DNA of 53,484 bases from A07HB70 sp964512675 (GTDB lineage: Archaea; Halobacteriota; Halobacteria; Halobacteriales; Haloferacaceae). Location of the stretch: assembly GCA_964512675.1 (NCBI GenBank), contig CAZEJR010000016.1:1-53484 (forward strand), in the 5' to 3' direction. The position numbers were made by a program, and so were the translations under genes. This document shows positions 7,217 to 15,761 of the stretch, piece by piece (position 1 is the first letter of the stretch; each line of letters starts with the position of its first letter). A model generated the notes under the pieces. It ran no database searches and had not been told where the DNA came from. It saw nothing but the letters and a program-made list of their open reading frames with translations.

Positions 7217-8842
7217 TCAGCTCTCGCGGCGCAGCCGTTCGACGACGAACCCGCGGTCGAGGTCGCCGAGGAACTCGCCGAGCCGCGGGCCCTCCGTGTC
7301 GTCGAAGAAGAGTCGGTAGCCGGCGGCGAAGAAGTCGCCGACGTCGATGCCGTGGTCCCGGGCCGTCTCGTAGATGGCCGACTGTATCGCCTCGCCGTCG
7401 GCGCCCGCCGCGACCGTGTCGGCGAGGTCGTCGAGCGCCGCCGCCGTCTCGTCGTCGAACGAGACGTCGGGCAGGTCGGCCTGGATCCGGTAGTCGTAGC
7501 GGTTGCCCGTCCGCGCGGCCCACCGACGGGCGCGGTCGACCCGCGCGAGCGCCGCCTCGAGTTCGGCCTCCGGCGCGTCCGTCGGGAGGTGACCCTCGTC
7601 GCGGGCGATACGGAGGCGCAGGTCACGGTCGTCGGTCATGCCGAGTACCGCGGCGACGGCGTACGGCACCCGCAGGCGGTCGTCCCGGACCTCGTCGACG
7701 AGAAACGGGTAGACCCGCTCCGCGAACGGCCGGAGCGCCTCGTCGTCCTCGCGACCGAGCGCCACCCGTTCGAGTCGGTCGAAGTCGTCGACGAGGCGGT
7801 CGAGCCGGTCGATATCGAGGTCACGGGCCGTCCGCGGGTCGAGCGCGAAGAAGTAGCGCACCACCTCGGGGTCGAGCAGGTCGAGCAGCTCCCGGGCGGT
7901 CAGCACGTTCCCCTCGGAGGACGAGAGGGCCTCGCCGTCGAGCGTGAACCACTCGTAGGTGAGCGGAACCGGCGGGTCGTCCCCGAACACCCGCTCGACG
8001 AGCGCGGTCCCGCTCGGCCACGACCCCTCCGCGTGGTCCTTGCCGAACGGCTCGAAGTCGACGCCGAGGGTCGTCCACTGCGCCGGCCACTCGACGCGCC
8101 ACCGGAGCTTCCCCTCGCGGAGCGTCGCGGTCCCCTCGTTGCCACAGCCCTCGATCTCCTGTCCGCCGGCGGTCATGCCCGAACAGCGGTAGTCGACGGT
8201 CCCAGCCGCCGCGTCGACGGGGCCGACGTCGGTCGTCAGCCGGTCGCAGGCGGCACACTGAGCCATGAACGGGACGTAGTCGTCGCCGACGCCGGACTGG
8301 TACTCCGCGAGAACCGCCCGGACCTCGTCGGCGCGGGCGAGCGCCGTCCGGGTCGCCGGCTCGAACGTCCCGGCGTCGTAGAGCGCGGTGTTCGACTCGA
8401 ACGTGACGTCCACTCCGAGCAGGTCTGCGGACTGTCGGAGCAGGTCGGTGAAGTGGGCGCCGTAGGAGTCGTGATCACAGCCGGCGATAGGGTCCGGAAC
8501 GTCGGTGTACGGGACACCGAGGTGTCGCCCGAGTGCGGCGGCGTCCACCCGGTCGTCGCCGAGTCCGACGAGCTCGAAGTCGGCGGTGGCGAGCCGCCGA
8601 GGCACCGCCCTGAGCGCGTCGCGGTCGTCGCTGGTGAACACCTGTCGAACCTCGTAGCCACGGTCACGCAGAGCCTCGGCGACGAACCAGCCACGTAGGA
8701 GTTCGTTGAGGTGGCCGACGTGCGGAACGCCCGACGGCGAGACACCGCCCTTTATTACGACCGGCTCGTCGGGGTCGCGCGCCAGGACGCGGTCCGCGGC
8801 CTCGTCGGCCCAGAACGCGCGGTGGTCGGACGGCTCGCTCAT
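7217..8842 (-). CDS. lysS: Class I lysyl-tRNA synthetase
   Basis: A 541-residue class I LysRS that charges tRNA-Lys. I chose the ATG at 8842 (MSEPSDHRAFWADEAADRVL) because it overlaps the pyrH stop as ATGA; the frame is open much further upstream but is not coding there. The HIGH-like signature HVGH is at residues 41-44 within PSGVPHVGHLN. A zinc-binding insert has Cys196, Cys199, Cys220 and Cys233. The KMSKS region reads ALSSSEGN at 305-312, lacking both lysines of the usual K-M-S-S-S-K-G-N. A helical anticodon-binding region fills the C-terminal third. It is translated with pyrH. Confidence 0.95.
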   Translation of the reverse strand: MSEPSDHRAFWADEAADRVLARDPDEPVVIKGGVSPSGVPHVGHLNELLRGWFVAEALRDRGYEVRQVFTSDDRDALRAVPRRLATADFELVGLGDDRVDAAALGRHLGVPYTDVPDPIAGCDHDSYGAHFTDLLRQSADLLGVDVTFESNTALYDAGTFEPATRTALARADEVRAVLAEYQSGVGDDYVPFMAQCAACDRLTTDVGPVDAAAGTVDYRCSGMTAGGQEIEGCGNEGTATLREGKLRWRVEWPAQWTTLGVDFEPFGKDHAEGSWPSGTALVERVFGDDPPVPLTYEWFTLDGEALSSSEGNVLTARELLDLLDPEVVRYFFALDPRTARDLDIDRLDRLVDDFDRLERVALGREDDEALRPFAERVYPFLVDEVRDDRLRVPYAVAAVLGMTDDRDLRLRIARDEGHLPTDAPEAELEAALARVDRARRWAARTGNRYDYRIQADLPDVSFDDETAAALDDLADTVAAGADGEAIQSAIYETARDHGIDVGDFFAAGYRLFFDDTEGPRLGEFLGDLDRGFVVERLRRES

Positions 8843-9510
8843 CGGATCGTGGTCCCGTCCCGCGCGCCGTCGACGACGGCCCGCGCCACCGCCTCGGGGT
8901 CGGTGCCGTCGACGACCAGCGCCCGCAGGCCGGCGCGCTCGACGAGCTTCGCGGCGAGGAGGTCGACGGGCGCGCTCGCGCCCGCCGAGCGGCTCATCGG
9001 AGCTACAACCTCTACCAGCTCCGCCGGAGTCAGCTCGTCGAACCGCTCGGCGCCCGCGTCCGCCGCCGGGTCGGCGTCGTAGACGCCGTCGACACTCGTC
9101 GCGAACACGAGGAGGTCGGCGCGGGCGTCTTCCGCGAGCGTGGCGGCGACGGCGTCTGTTGTCTGGCCGGGGGCGACGCCGCCCATAACCGGGACGGAAC
9201 CGGCGTCCATCGCCGCGACGGCGCGCTCGTAGTCCGCCGGCGTGCGGCTCGGCGCGTCGAGTGCGGTCCGGAGGAGCCGGGCGTTCAGGTGCGTGACGGC
9301 GATACCGAGACGGTCGAGTTCGACCTCGGTCGCGTCGAGCGCCCGCGCGGCGTCGATGTACGACCGTGCCGTCGGGCCGCCGCCGACGACGACACCGACC
9401 TCGTTGCCGGCGGCGACTGCCCGGTCGAGCGCCGCGGCGTACGCCTCGACGCGGGCCGGGTCTAGGTCCGGGGCGAGGACGCTCCCCCCGACGGAGACGA
9501 CTGCTCGCAT
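8839..9510 (-). CDS. pyrH: Uridylate (UMP) kinase, archaeal type
   Basis: A 223-residue amino-acid-kinase-fold enzyme that phosphorylates UMP to UDP. I chose the ATG at 9510 because homology starts at MRAVVSVGGSVLAPDLDP. A TATA-like box (plus-strand ccgataagg, about 9531-9539) sits about 25 bases upstream, suggesting a leaderless transcript. Visible motifs are GNEVGVVVGGGPTARSYI, GSVPVMGGVAPGQTTDAVAA and FATSVDGVYDADP. Length matches archaeal PyrH. It is the first gene of a two-gene operon with lysS (ATGA overlap at 8839-8842) and is divergent from moaE, with 85 bases between the starts. Confidence 0.94.
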   Translation of the reverse strand: MRAVVSVGGSVLAPDLDPARVEAYAAALDRAVAAGNEVGVVVGGGPTARSYIDAARALDATEVELDRLGIAVTHLNARLLRTALDAPSRTPADYERAVAAMDAGSVPVMGGVAPGQTTDAVAATLAEDARADLLVFATSVDGVYDADPAADAGAERFDELTPAELVEVVAPMSRSAGASAPVDLLAAKLVERAGLRALVVDGTDPEAVARAVVDGARDGTTIR

Positions 9511-9595
9511 GTGTCGTCGTCCGGCCGAGCCGCCGATAAGGGTTGTCACCTGCGGCGAGCGACACAATCAACCCGGCGCGTCCCGCCTGTCCGGT

Positions 9596-10375
9596 ATGCG
9601 CGCCGCACGCGTCGTCGGGCCCGACGCACCCGCCGCCGTCGCCCGCATCGCCCCGGCGCTCGACGGCTCCGTCGCGACCGTCGAGCGCCTCGAACCGGAC
9701 GTTCCACGGACGCCGCCGCCGGCAGCCGACGTCGCCTACGGCCTCGCGCCGGACGGGTCGTGGGTCGGCGCGGGCGACAGCCGGGGGTTCGCGGACCTCT
9801 TCGACGCCGCCGCCGCCCACGACTACCTCCTCGCCGCCGGCGTCGACGCGCGTCTCCCGGCGGTCGTCGTCGGCGACGGCGAGGCACGGGACGTTCTCGT
9901 CCGCGCCGACTCCGTCGAGGCACTCGACGTCGACACCGTCGTCGCGGCTGTCGACGGACTCGACCCACGCGAGACGCTCGGATCGCTCGTCGCCGGCGTC
10001 AAGACCGCTCCGGACGCCGACCGGGCGGGCGCGGTCGCGACGTTCACCGGCCGGGTTCGAGCGAGAGACTCGACGGACGACGCCCGGACAGAGCGGCTGG
10101 AGTTCGAGAAGTACGAGGGGGTCGCCGACGAGCGGATGGCGACGATCGGACGCGAACTCGAAGCACGCGAGGGCGTCCTCGCCGTCCGCACCCACCACCG
10201 GACCGGCGTCGTCGAGGCGGGCGAGGACATCGTCCACGTCGTCGTCCTCGCCGGCCACCGCCGCGAGGCGTTTCGCGCCGTCGAGGACGGCATCGACCGG
10301 CTGAAAGACGAGGTGCCGCTGTTCAAAAAGGAGGTCACCGTCGAGGACGAGTTCTGGGTCCACGAGCGGGAGTGA
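9596..10375 (+). CDS. moaE: Molybdopterin synthase catalytic subunit MoaE with an N-terminal MobB-like extension
   Basis: A 259-residue protein. The C-terminal part (from about residue 143, GAVATFTGRVRARD) is MoaE, which inserts dithiolene sulfur into precursor Z using MoaD thiocarboxylate. The active-site region DEVPLFKKEVTVEDEFWV carries the conserved lysines. The first roughly 130 residues are an extension that resembles the GTPase-like MobB fold, but the P-loop is absent: MRAARVVGPDAPAAVARI stands where G-x4-G-K-T would be. I chose the ATG at 9596 because it begins this domain. It stands alone, divergent from pyrH. A candidate MoaD partner lies about 38 kb away at 47988. Confidence 0.88.
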   Translation: MRAARVVGPDAPAAVARIAPALDGSVATVERLEPDVPRTPPPAADVAYGLAPDGSWVGAGDSRGFADLFDAAAAHDYLLAAGVDARLPAVVVGDGEARDVLVRADSVEALDVDTVVAAVDGLDPRETLGSLVAGVKTAPDADRAGAVATFTGRVRARDSTDDARTERLEFEKYEGVADERMATIGRELEAREGVLAVRTHHRTGVVEAGEDIVHVVVLAGHRREAFRAVEDGIDRLKDEVPLFKKEVTVEDEFWVHERE

Positions 10376-10523
10376 CAGACGCTCGTCGGACACGTGTCGA
10401 CAGCGTTTCAGAATCGGGTCGAAGCGTGCAGACAGGTCGATAAAATGTCTAAAAGTCTCTGCGGCGGTCGTGAACGGTCCAGTTTTCGCCGATTTACGCC
10501 CGAATCGAACCGAACGTTCACCC

Positions 10524-10532
10524 AGTTATAGG
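10524..10532 (+). promoter_or_regulatory. TATA-like promoter element before the DUF7123 gene
   Basis: The stretch agttatagg lies 28-36 bases before the ATG at 10560, the spacing expected for a haloarchaeal TATA box of a nearly leaderless transcript. The surrounding 10376-10559 interval is AT-richer (gataaaatgtctaaaagtct) and holds no convincing gene. Confidence 0.5.
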
Positions 10533-10559
10533 CCCCTCTCGCCCGACAGGCCGGACGCG

Positions 10560-10808
10560 ATGAGCGCGACCGCACACCCGACGACGGGCGACGAGGCGAC
10601 GAAGGACGAGCGACTGAAGCAGTACCTGCTGGAGGAGGCCGAGGACGGCGAGCTCTACTTCAAGAGCAAGTTCATCGCCGACGACGTCGGCCTGTCGCCG
10701 AAGGAGATCGGCGCGCTGATGGTGAAGCTCCGGGACGGGGCAACGGAGCTGACCGTCGAGAAGTGGTCGTACACGGGTGCGACCACGTGGCGTGTCGAAC
10801 CCGCGTAG
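10560..10808 (+). CDS. DUF7123-like small haloarchaeal protein, winged-helix-like
   Basis: An 82-residue acidic protein starting MSATAHPTTGDEATKDER. I recognise it from memory as the conserved haloarchaeal DUF7123 type. The middle reads ELYFKSKFIADDVGLSPKEIGALM, a likely helix-turn-helix in which KEIGALMVKL is the recognition-like helix, followed by a beta-wing region EKWSYTGATTWRVEPA. This suggests a small DNA- or RNA-binding or adaptor role, but no function is established. A TATA-like box fits this start. An in-frame upstream start would add about 30 residues of low-quality sequence and was rejected. The gene is monocistronic. Confidence 0.8.
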   Translation: MSATAHPTTGDEATKDERLKQYLLEEAEDGELYFKSKFIADDVGLSPKEIGALMVKLRDGATELTVEKWSYTGATTWRVEPA

Positions 10809-10907
10809 GGGACCAGGTTCGCGCTCGCGTCGCTGGTCCCTGCGCGACACCTCTCCGGTCGAGCGGCCACGCAACTGTTATTTTTCGACACCCGCTAGTG
10901 TGACTCG

Positions 10908-12047
10908 ATGGACCCGCGGGACCCGTCGGCTGACGGACCGCCGACGGCGCGGCTGCAGTCGCTGCTTCGTCTGCGCGCGACCGAACACGACGGCGAGGAG
11001 CGGCGCTACCACGGCGACCCGCTAGTGCCGCGTGCGGTGCTGTCGCGGGAGCTGGACGAGGCGTTCCGTGAGGCGGGCTACGAGTGTCAGGTGGTCGACG
11101 GCCGGGACGCCGGCGAGGTGACCGTCGTGGCCGAACCCGTCACCCCCGGCGTCGACGGCGTGCCGTGGGCGAACGTCGTCCTCGCGGTCGGAACAGTCTG
11201 TTCGACGCTCCTGGTCGGCGCGGTCGCGTGGTACTACGTCCCGCCGTCGACGATCGCGGAGAACCCGCTGGTCGCGCTTCGGGCCTGGCCGTTCACCGCC
11301 GCCGTGCTGGGCGTCCTCGCGACCCACGAACTGGGGCACTACGTCGTCGGGCGGTACCACGGGGTCGACGTGTCGCTCCCGTACCTGATCCCGTTCATCG
11401 TCCCGTTCGGAACACTCGGTGCGGTGATCCGGATGCGCGGACGGATGCCCGACCGGAGGGCGCTGTTCGACGTCGGGGTCGCCGGGCCGCTGGCGGGACT
11501 GGCTGCCACTGTCGTCGTCACGGCGGTCGGACTCTGGATCGACCCGATGCGGATTCCGGCGCGTGTGGTCGCGTCGAGCGGACAGGTCATCGTGTTCAAC
11601 GACCCACCGCTCCTGCGCCTCATCGCGTCGGCCCTCGGCCAGCCGACGACCTACGCCGACCCGCGGCTGACCGTCCACCCGGTCATCGTCGGCGGCTGGG
11701 TGGGGATGTTCTTCACGCTGCTCAATCTCCTGCCGGTCGGGCAGCTGGACGGCGGGCACGTCCTCAGGGCGATGCTCGGGCGCCGGCAGGAGACGGTCGC
11801 CGCGCTGGTGCCGGGCGTCCTGTTCGCGCTGGCGGGCTACCTCCACGTCGCGGAGGGGTTCGGACTGAACGAGTCGGTCGGGCTCTGGGTCTTCTGGGGA
11901 CTGCTCACGGCGGTCGTCGCGTACAACGGACCGGCCACCCCCGTCGACGAGACGTCGCTCGGGACCGGGCGGCTGGTGCTCGGGGCCACGACGTTCGCGC
12001 TCGGCGCGCTCTGTTTCGTCGCGGTGCCGGTCGAGCTACTCGGCTGA
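10908..12047 (+). CDS. Site-2 protease family (M50) membrane metalloprotease without PDZ
   Basis: A 379-residue polytopic protein. A cytoplasmic N-terminal stretch (1-85) resembles the small N-terminal domain found on archaeal and plant EGY-type S2P proteins. The catalytic motif HELGH is at residues 140-144 (LATHELGHYVVGRYHG), followed by FGTLGAVIRMRGRMPDRRALFDVGVAGPLAG, a typical EGY-like stretch. The second metal motif is NLLPVGQLDGGH. About six membrane segments are expected. Unlike the 5.3-7.1 kb protein it has no PDZ insert. It likely performs regulated intramembrane proteolysis. Its stop overlaps the end of convergent thiL by 12 bases. Confidence 0.9.
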   Translation: MDPRDPSADGPPTARLQSLLRLRATEHDGEERRYHGDPLVPRAVLSRELDEAFREAGYECQVVDGRDAGEVTVVAEPVTPGVDGVPWANVVLAVGTVCSTLLVGAVAWYYVPPSTIAENPLVALRAWPFTAAVLGVLATHELGHYVVGRYHGVDVSLPYLIPFIVPFGTLGAVIRMRGRMPDRRALFDVGVAGPLAGLAATVVVTAVGLWIDPMRIPARVVASSGQVIVFNDPPLLRLIASALGQPTTYADPRLTVHPVIVGGWVGMFFTLLNLLPVGQLDGGHVLRAMLGRRQETVAALVPGVLFALAGYLHVAEGFGLNESVGLWVFWGLLTAVVAYNGPATPVDETSLGTGRLVLGATTFALGALCFVAVPVELLG

Positions 12048-12926
12048 GCCGCCGTGGGTGTACCCCCGGTCCGGGAGCGGGTCGCCGTCGGCGGTGACAG
12101 CCGCGTCAGCCGGCTGGACCTCGCCGACGACCGAGAGCGGGACGTCGAGCGCCGCCCGGGCGTCGTCCGTCCGGTCGTCCGGGACGGCACAGAGAAGCTC
12201 GAAGTCCTCGCCGACGAAGCCGGCGAGCTCCCGCCGGTCGTCGGCGTCGCGGGCTACGCGCTCGACGCTCGGGTCGACGGGGACGTCCGCCCACGAGACG
12301 GCGACGCCGACGCCGCTCGCGGCGGCGAGCTGGTGACACGAGCGCGCCAGACCGTCCGAGATATCCATCATCGCCGAGGCGTGGGGGGCGAGCGCACCGC
12401 CCGCCGCGACCCGAGGGGTGAACCGGAAGAGGTCGTTGCCACGCTCGGCGTCGCCGGCTGCGAACCGCCGGAGCGCCGCCGCGGTACGGCCGAGCGCGCC
12501 CGTGACACAGACCGCGTCGCCGGGCGTGGCGCCAGAGCGCGACACGGGGTCGTCGGCTCGCCCCACGACGGTCGAGGCGACGGTGCACTCGTCGTGGCCG
12601 TCTAAGTCGCCGCCGACGTACTCGGCGCCGACGAGGTCGCAGACGTCGGTCGCGCCGTCGAGGAACGCGCCGACCGCGTCGGCGTCGAACGACGGGGCGC
12701 CGTAGGCGGCGACAGCACAGCGCGCGGCGGCACCCATCGCGGCGACGTCCGACAGCGAGGCGCCGACGGCACGCCACCCGGCGGTGTACGGGGTCGTGCC
12801 ATCCGGAAAGTCTGTCCGCTCGTGAAGCATGTCGGTCGTGACGACGAGGTCGTCGACGACCGCGGCGTCGTCGCCCGCTGCCGGGAGGCGCTCGGCGACG
12901 AGTGCGAGCGCCGCGCGCTCGTCCAT
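12036..12926 (-). CDS. thiL: Thiamine-monophosphate kinase
   Basis: A 296-residue PurM/AIR-synthetase-fold kinase that converts thiamine monophosphate to thiamine diphosphate. I chose the ATG at 12926 (MDERAALALVAERLPAAGDD); the same frame stays open for another kilobase upstream but with non-protein-like content. Motifs are GDDAAVVDDLVVTTDMLHERTDF (nucleotide and Mg2+ binding), WRAVGASLSDVAAMGA, and DISDGLARSCHQLA with GEDFELLCAVP. Length is slightly short for ThiL but complete. It is divergent from the flippase-like gene, with 81 bases between starts, and converges with the M50 gene. No THI-element is visible upstream. Confidence 0.93.
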   Translation of the reverse strand: MDERAALALVAERLPAAGDDAAVVDDLVVTTDMLHERTDFPDGTTPYTAGWRAVGASLSDVAAMGAAARCAVAAYGAPSFDADAVGAFLDGATDVCDLVGAEYVGGDLDGHDECTVASTVVGRADDPVSRSGATPGDAVCVTGALGRTAAALRRFAAGDAERGNDLFRFTPRVAAGGALAPHASAMMDISDGLARSCHQLAAASGVGVAVSWADVPVDPSVERVARDADDRRELAGFVGEDFELLCAVPDDRTDDARAALDVPLSVVGEVQPADAAVTADGDPLPDRGYTHGGSAE

Positions 12927-13007
12927 GGGGCGCCGCGGGACGGGCGGGACAAAACGGTTCCGAGGGGCTTCGGTGGGTTCAAGCGGCCCTCTCCCGTCGC
13001 CGGTGGT

Positions 13008-14054
13008 ATGATCGGCGGGAAGACGCGGGCGACGGTTCTCGCGTTCGCCGCCGCCGTCGTGGTGTTCGCCGTCCTCCTCTCGGCTGTCGGCGTCGACGAC
13101 GTGCTCTCGGTCGTCGCGGGCGCCGACCGCCGTCTCGTCGGCCTCGTGGTGCTCGTCACGCTCGGGTGGCTCGCGGCGTGGGGCGTCGCACTCCGGGTGG
13201 TGCTCGGCGTTCTCGGCGTCTCCGTCTCGCCGCTCCAGTCGTTTCTCGTGTTCGCGGGCGCGATGTTCTCGAACAACGTCACGCCGTTCGGACAGGCCGG
13301 CGGCGAACCGGTGACGGCGCTGCTCATCTCGCGTGTCGCAGACACGGAGTACGAGACGGGGCTGGCCGCAATCGCCAGCGTCGACACGCTGAACTTCGTC
13401 CCCTCGATCGCGCTGGCGCTGTTCGGCGTCGGCTACTTCGCGTCGGAGGTGGCGCTCGGGACGAACCGAAACCTCGCGCTCGCCGCCGTCGTCGTGGTGG
13501 CGCTGGCGGTCGCGGTACCGGGGCTGGTCTACGCCGTGTGGCGCAAGCGCTACCGGCTGGAGGAGCGCGCGGTCGGGCTGCTGGTCCCGCTCGTCCGGCG
13601 GGTCGCGGGCCGGGTCCCGCGCGTTCCGGTGCCGACGGCGTCGGGCATCGAGCGGCGAGTAGACGGGTTCTTCCGCTCGATCGAGCGGGTCGCAGCCGAC
13701 CCGTGGGCGCTGGCCGCGGCGCTCGGGCTGTCTGCCGTCGGGTGGGGGTGTCAGATGCTCGGGCTGTGGCTCGCCTTCCGCGCCGTCGGCACGCCGATTC
13801 CGCTGTCGGTGGCGCTGTTCGTCGTCCCGATCGGCGCTATCGCGGGCGTGACACCCCTGCCCGGCGGCGCGGGGGGGATCGAGAGCGTCCTCGTGCTCCT
13901 CCTCGTCGCGGCGCCGCTCGCGGCGGTCGGCCAGTCTGTCGCGCTCGCGGGCGTCGTCGTCTTTCGCGCCGCCGTCTACTGGGTGCCCGTCGTCCTCGGC
14001 GGCGGCGTGACCGCCGTCGTCGGCGTGCGCGCCGGGGCGCTCCGGAGACGCTGA
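13008..14054 (+). CDS. Lysylphosphatidylglycerol synthase TM region/flippase-like membrane protein (UPF0104, AglD type)
   Basis: A 348-residue integral membrane protein with about eight hydrophobic segments. I chose the ATG at 13008 (MIGGKTRATVLAFAAAVVV), which begins directly with the first membrane segment. Family signatures include FLVFAGAMFSNNVTPFGQAGGEPVTALLI and the late PIGAIAGVTPLPGGAGGIESVLV. Members are often found as C-terminal parts of glycosyltransferases such as AglD or of MprF; here no catalytic domain is attached. A lipid or lipid-linked sugar translocation role is inferred, not shown. It lies downstream of the divergent thiL promoter region and 49 bases before rps19e. Confidence 0.85.
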   Translation: MIGGKTRATVLAFAAAVVVFAVLLSAVGVDDVLSVVAGADRRLVGLVVLVTLGWLAAWGVALRVVLGVLGVSVSPLQSFLVFAGAMFSNNVTPFGQAGGEPVTALLISRVADTEYETGLAAIASVDTLNFVPSIALALFGVGYFASEVALGTNRNLALAAVVVVALAVAVPGLVYAVWRKRYRLEERAVGLLVPLVRRVAGRVPRVPVPTASGIERRVDGFFRSIERVAADPWALAAALGLSAVGWGCQMLGLWLAFRAVGTPIPLSVALFVVPIGAIAGVTPLPGGAGGIESVLVLLLVAAPLAAVGQSVALAGVVVFRAAVYWVPVVLGGGVTAVVGVRAGALRRR

Positions 14055-14103
14055 GCGCCCGGATGACGACGGATTTAACCGCCGGTCGCGGGTAGCGAGA
14101 GAC

Positions 14104-14559
14104 ATGGCGACCCTCTACGACGTCCCGGCAGACGCGCTCATCGAGCGTGTCGCCGACCGGATCGCAGACGACCTCGACGAGCCCGACTGGCTCGAGTTCG
14201 TGAAGACCGGCGAGAGCCGCGAGCTCCCGCCACAGCAGGAAGACTTCTGGCAGACCCGCGCCGCGAGCCTGCTTCGCAAGGTTGCCGTCGACGGGCCGGT
14301 CGGTGTCGACCGGCTCTCGACCGACTACGGCGGTCGCAAGCAGGGGTCGACGCGCTACGTCGTCTCCAGCGAGCACTCGACCGCCGGCAGCAAGAAGATC
14401 ATCCGCGTCTGCCTCCAGCAGCTCGAGGAGGCCGGCTACGTCGACACCGCAGAGGGCGAGGGCCGGCGCGTCGCTCCCGACGGCCAGCGTCTGCTCGACG
14501 ACGTCGCGGACGAACTGATCGCGGACCTCGACCGTCCCGAACTCGAGCGTTACGCGTAG
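14104..14559 (+). CDS. rps19e: Ribosomal protein eS19 (S19e)
   Basis: A 151-residue small-subunit ribosomal protein shared by archaea and eukaryotes and needed for late 30S maturation. The winged-helix core is visible as PQQEDFWQTRAASLLRKVA, then GVDRLSTDYGGRKQGSTR and SSEHSTAGSKKIIRVCLQQL. Length and motif order are normal. A TATA-like stretch (gatttaaccg) sits about 30 bases before the ATG. It is probably transcribed alone or ahead of the PDCD5-like gene 204 bases downstream. That gap has no convincing gene, but a ggttttgcg promoter-like stretch lies near 14733. Confidence 0.96.
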   Translation: MATLYDVPADALIERVADRIADDLDEPDWLEFVKTGESRELPPQQEDFWQTRAASLLRKVAVDGPVGVDRLSTDYGGRKQGSTRYVVSSEHSTAGSKKIIRVCLQQLEEAGYVDTAEGEGRRVAPDGQRLLDDVADELIADLDRPELERYA

Positions 14560-14763
14560 CCGGCGCGACCCACGGAGAGCGTCGTGAGGAGTACCCTCCA
14601 GGTCTCTCGTCTACCGTCGGCGTAGACCGGGGCCGGCGGACGGCGGAGTGGCCGGCCGGACGACCGCCTCCGGCGTGCCGGTCGCGCCGACTGGCCGAGA
14701 CACGACGACAGTGGCGGGTGCTGCTCCGAAATGGTTTTGCGTGTCACGTGGCGACACGAGGGC

Positions 14764-15117
14764 ATGAGTGGGACTCCCGACGACGAACGGCTAGAGGAAC
14801 TCCGCAAGCAGAAGATAGAGGAGCTCCGCGAGAGCCAGGGCGGCGACGAGACCGACGCGGCGGCACAGGAGGCCGCGGCGGAGCAGGCGGAGGCCCAGAA
14901 GGAGGCGATTCTGAAGCAGTACCTGACCGACGGCGCGCGAAAGCGGCTGAACGCGGTTCAGATGTCGAAGCCCCAGTTCGCCGAGCAGGTCGAACAGCAG
15001 CTCGTCGCGCTCGCACAGAGCGGCCGCATCCAGGACCGGATCGACGAGGACCAGATGCGTGACCTGCTGCGCGAGCTGAAGCCCGACGACACCGGATTCA
15101 ACATCAGGCGCCGGTAG
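14764..15117 (+). CDS. PDCD5 family DNA-binding protein
   Basis: A 117-residue archaeal PDCD5/TFAR19 homologue. It starts MSGTPDDERLEELRKQKIEE; an in-frame start 11 codons upstream would add VTWRHEG-like sequence not typical of the family. A charged helix (about 5-55) precedes the compact helical core LKQYLTDGARKRLNAVQMSKP and FAEQVEQQLVALAQSGRIQDRI, ending in the conserved LLRELKPDDTGFNIRRR. Archaeal members bind DNA in vitro, but their role is open. Only five bases separate it from the PP-loop gene, indicating an operon. In several archaea it follows rps19e, as here. Confidence 0.93.
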   Translation: MSGTPDDERLEELRKQKIEELRESQGGDETDAAAQEAAAEQAEAQKEAILKQYLTDGARKRLNAVQMSKPQFAEQVEQQLVALAQSGRIQDRIDEDQMRDLLRELKPDDTGFNIRRR

Positions 15118-15122
15118 GCGCG

Positions 15123-15722
15123 GTGGACCTCGCGCTCTGTTACAGCGGCGGCAAGGACTCGACACTGGCTGCTCTGCTGCTCGACCGGTTCTACGACGTG
15201 ACGCTGGTCACCGCCAGCTTCGGGCTGACCGACGACTGGCAGCACGCGCAGGCGGCTGCGTCGGCGCTGTCGTACGAGTTCGCCCACGTCGAGCTCGACC
15301 GTTCGGTCGCCGAGGCGGCGGTCGAACAGATCCGCGAGGACGGCTATCCGCGTAACGGCATCCAGCACGTCCACGAACACGCCTTGGAGACGGTCGCGGA
15401 CCGTGACGTCGACGCCGTCGCCGACGGGACACGCCGCGACGACCGGGTGCCGAGCGTCTCGCGCGCGCAGGCACAGAGCCTCGAGGATCGTCACGGCGTC
15501 GACTATCTCGCGCCGCTCTCGGGGCTGGGTCGGGGTGCGGTCGACCGGCTCGTCGAGCGACGGCTCGAGGTCGACGAGGGGCCGAGCGAGACGGTCGCGA
15601 AGGCCGACTACGAGTCGGAGCTCCGGGCGCTCCTGCGCGAGACGGTCGGTGCGGGGGCGGTCCGTGCCCTCTTTCCGGACCACGTCCAGACTGCGGTCCG
15701 GGGGCTGCGCGGCCCCGACTAA
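15123..15722 (+). CDS. PP-loop ATPase family protein (COG2117-like, DUF7411 type)
   Basis: A 199-residue N-type ATP pyrophosphatase relative with a GTG start five bases after the PDCD5 gene stop. The PP-loop YSGGKDSTLAALLLDRF is at residues 7-23. Further conserved blocks are DAVADGTRRDDRVPSVS and SLEDRHGVDYLAPLSGLGRGAV. Such enzymes adenylate a carboxyl, amide or tRNA base. The family has been annotated as a possible subunit of a tRNA thiouridine enzyme, but the substrate is not established. It sits between the PDCD5 gene and hisS, 39 bases upstream of the latter, in a translation-related run. Confidence 0.82.
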   Translation: MDLALCYSGGKDSTLAALLLDRFYDVTLVTASFGLTDDWQHAQAAASALSYEFAHVELDRSVAEAAVEQIREDGYPRNGIQHVHEHALETVADRDVDAVADGTRRDDRVPSVSRAQAQSLEDRHGVDYLAPLSGLGRGAVDRLVERRLEVDEGPSETVAKADYESELRALLRETVGAGAVRALFPDHVQTAVRGLRGPD

Positions 15723-15761
15723 ACGGTCAGTTTCAAGCGCGCGCTCCGCAGAGAGACGTCC

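Noticed and set aside
8843..10393. Open frame continuing upstream of lysS for another 1.5 kb on the minus strand
   Set aside because: The extension is arginine- and glycine-rich shadow of pyrH and moaE. LysRS homology starts at the ATG at 8842, which overlaps the pyrH stop.
10445..10531. 28-codon reading frame in the AT-richer gap before the DUF7123 gene
   Set aside because: Too short, no conserved features, and its stop falls in the TATA-like box of the next gene.
12927..14105. Open frame continuing upstream of thiL
   Set aside because: It is the antisense shadow of the flippase-like membrane gene, and ThiL homology begins at 12926.
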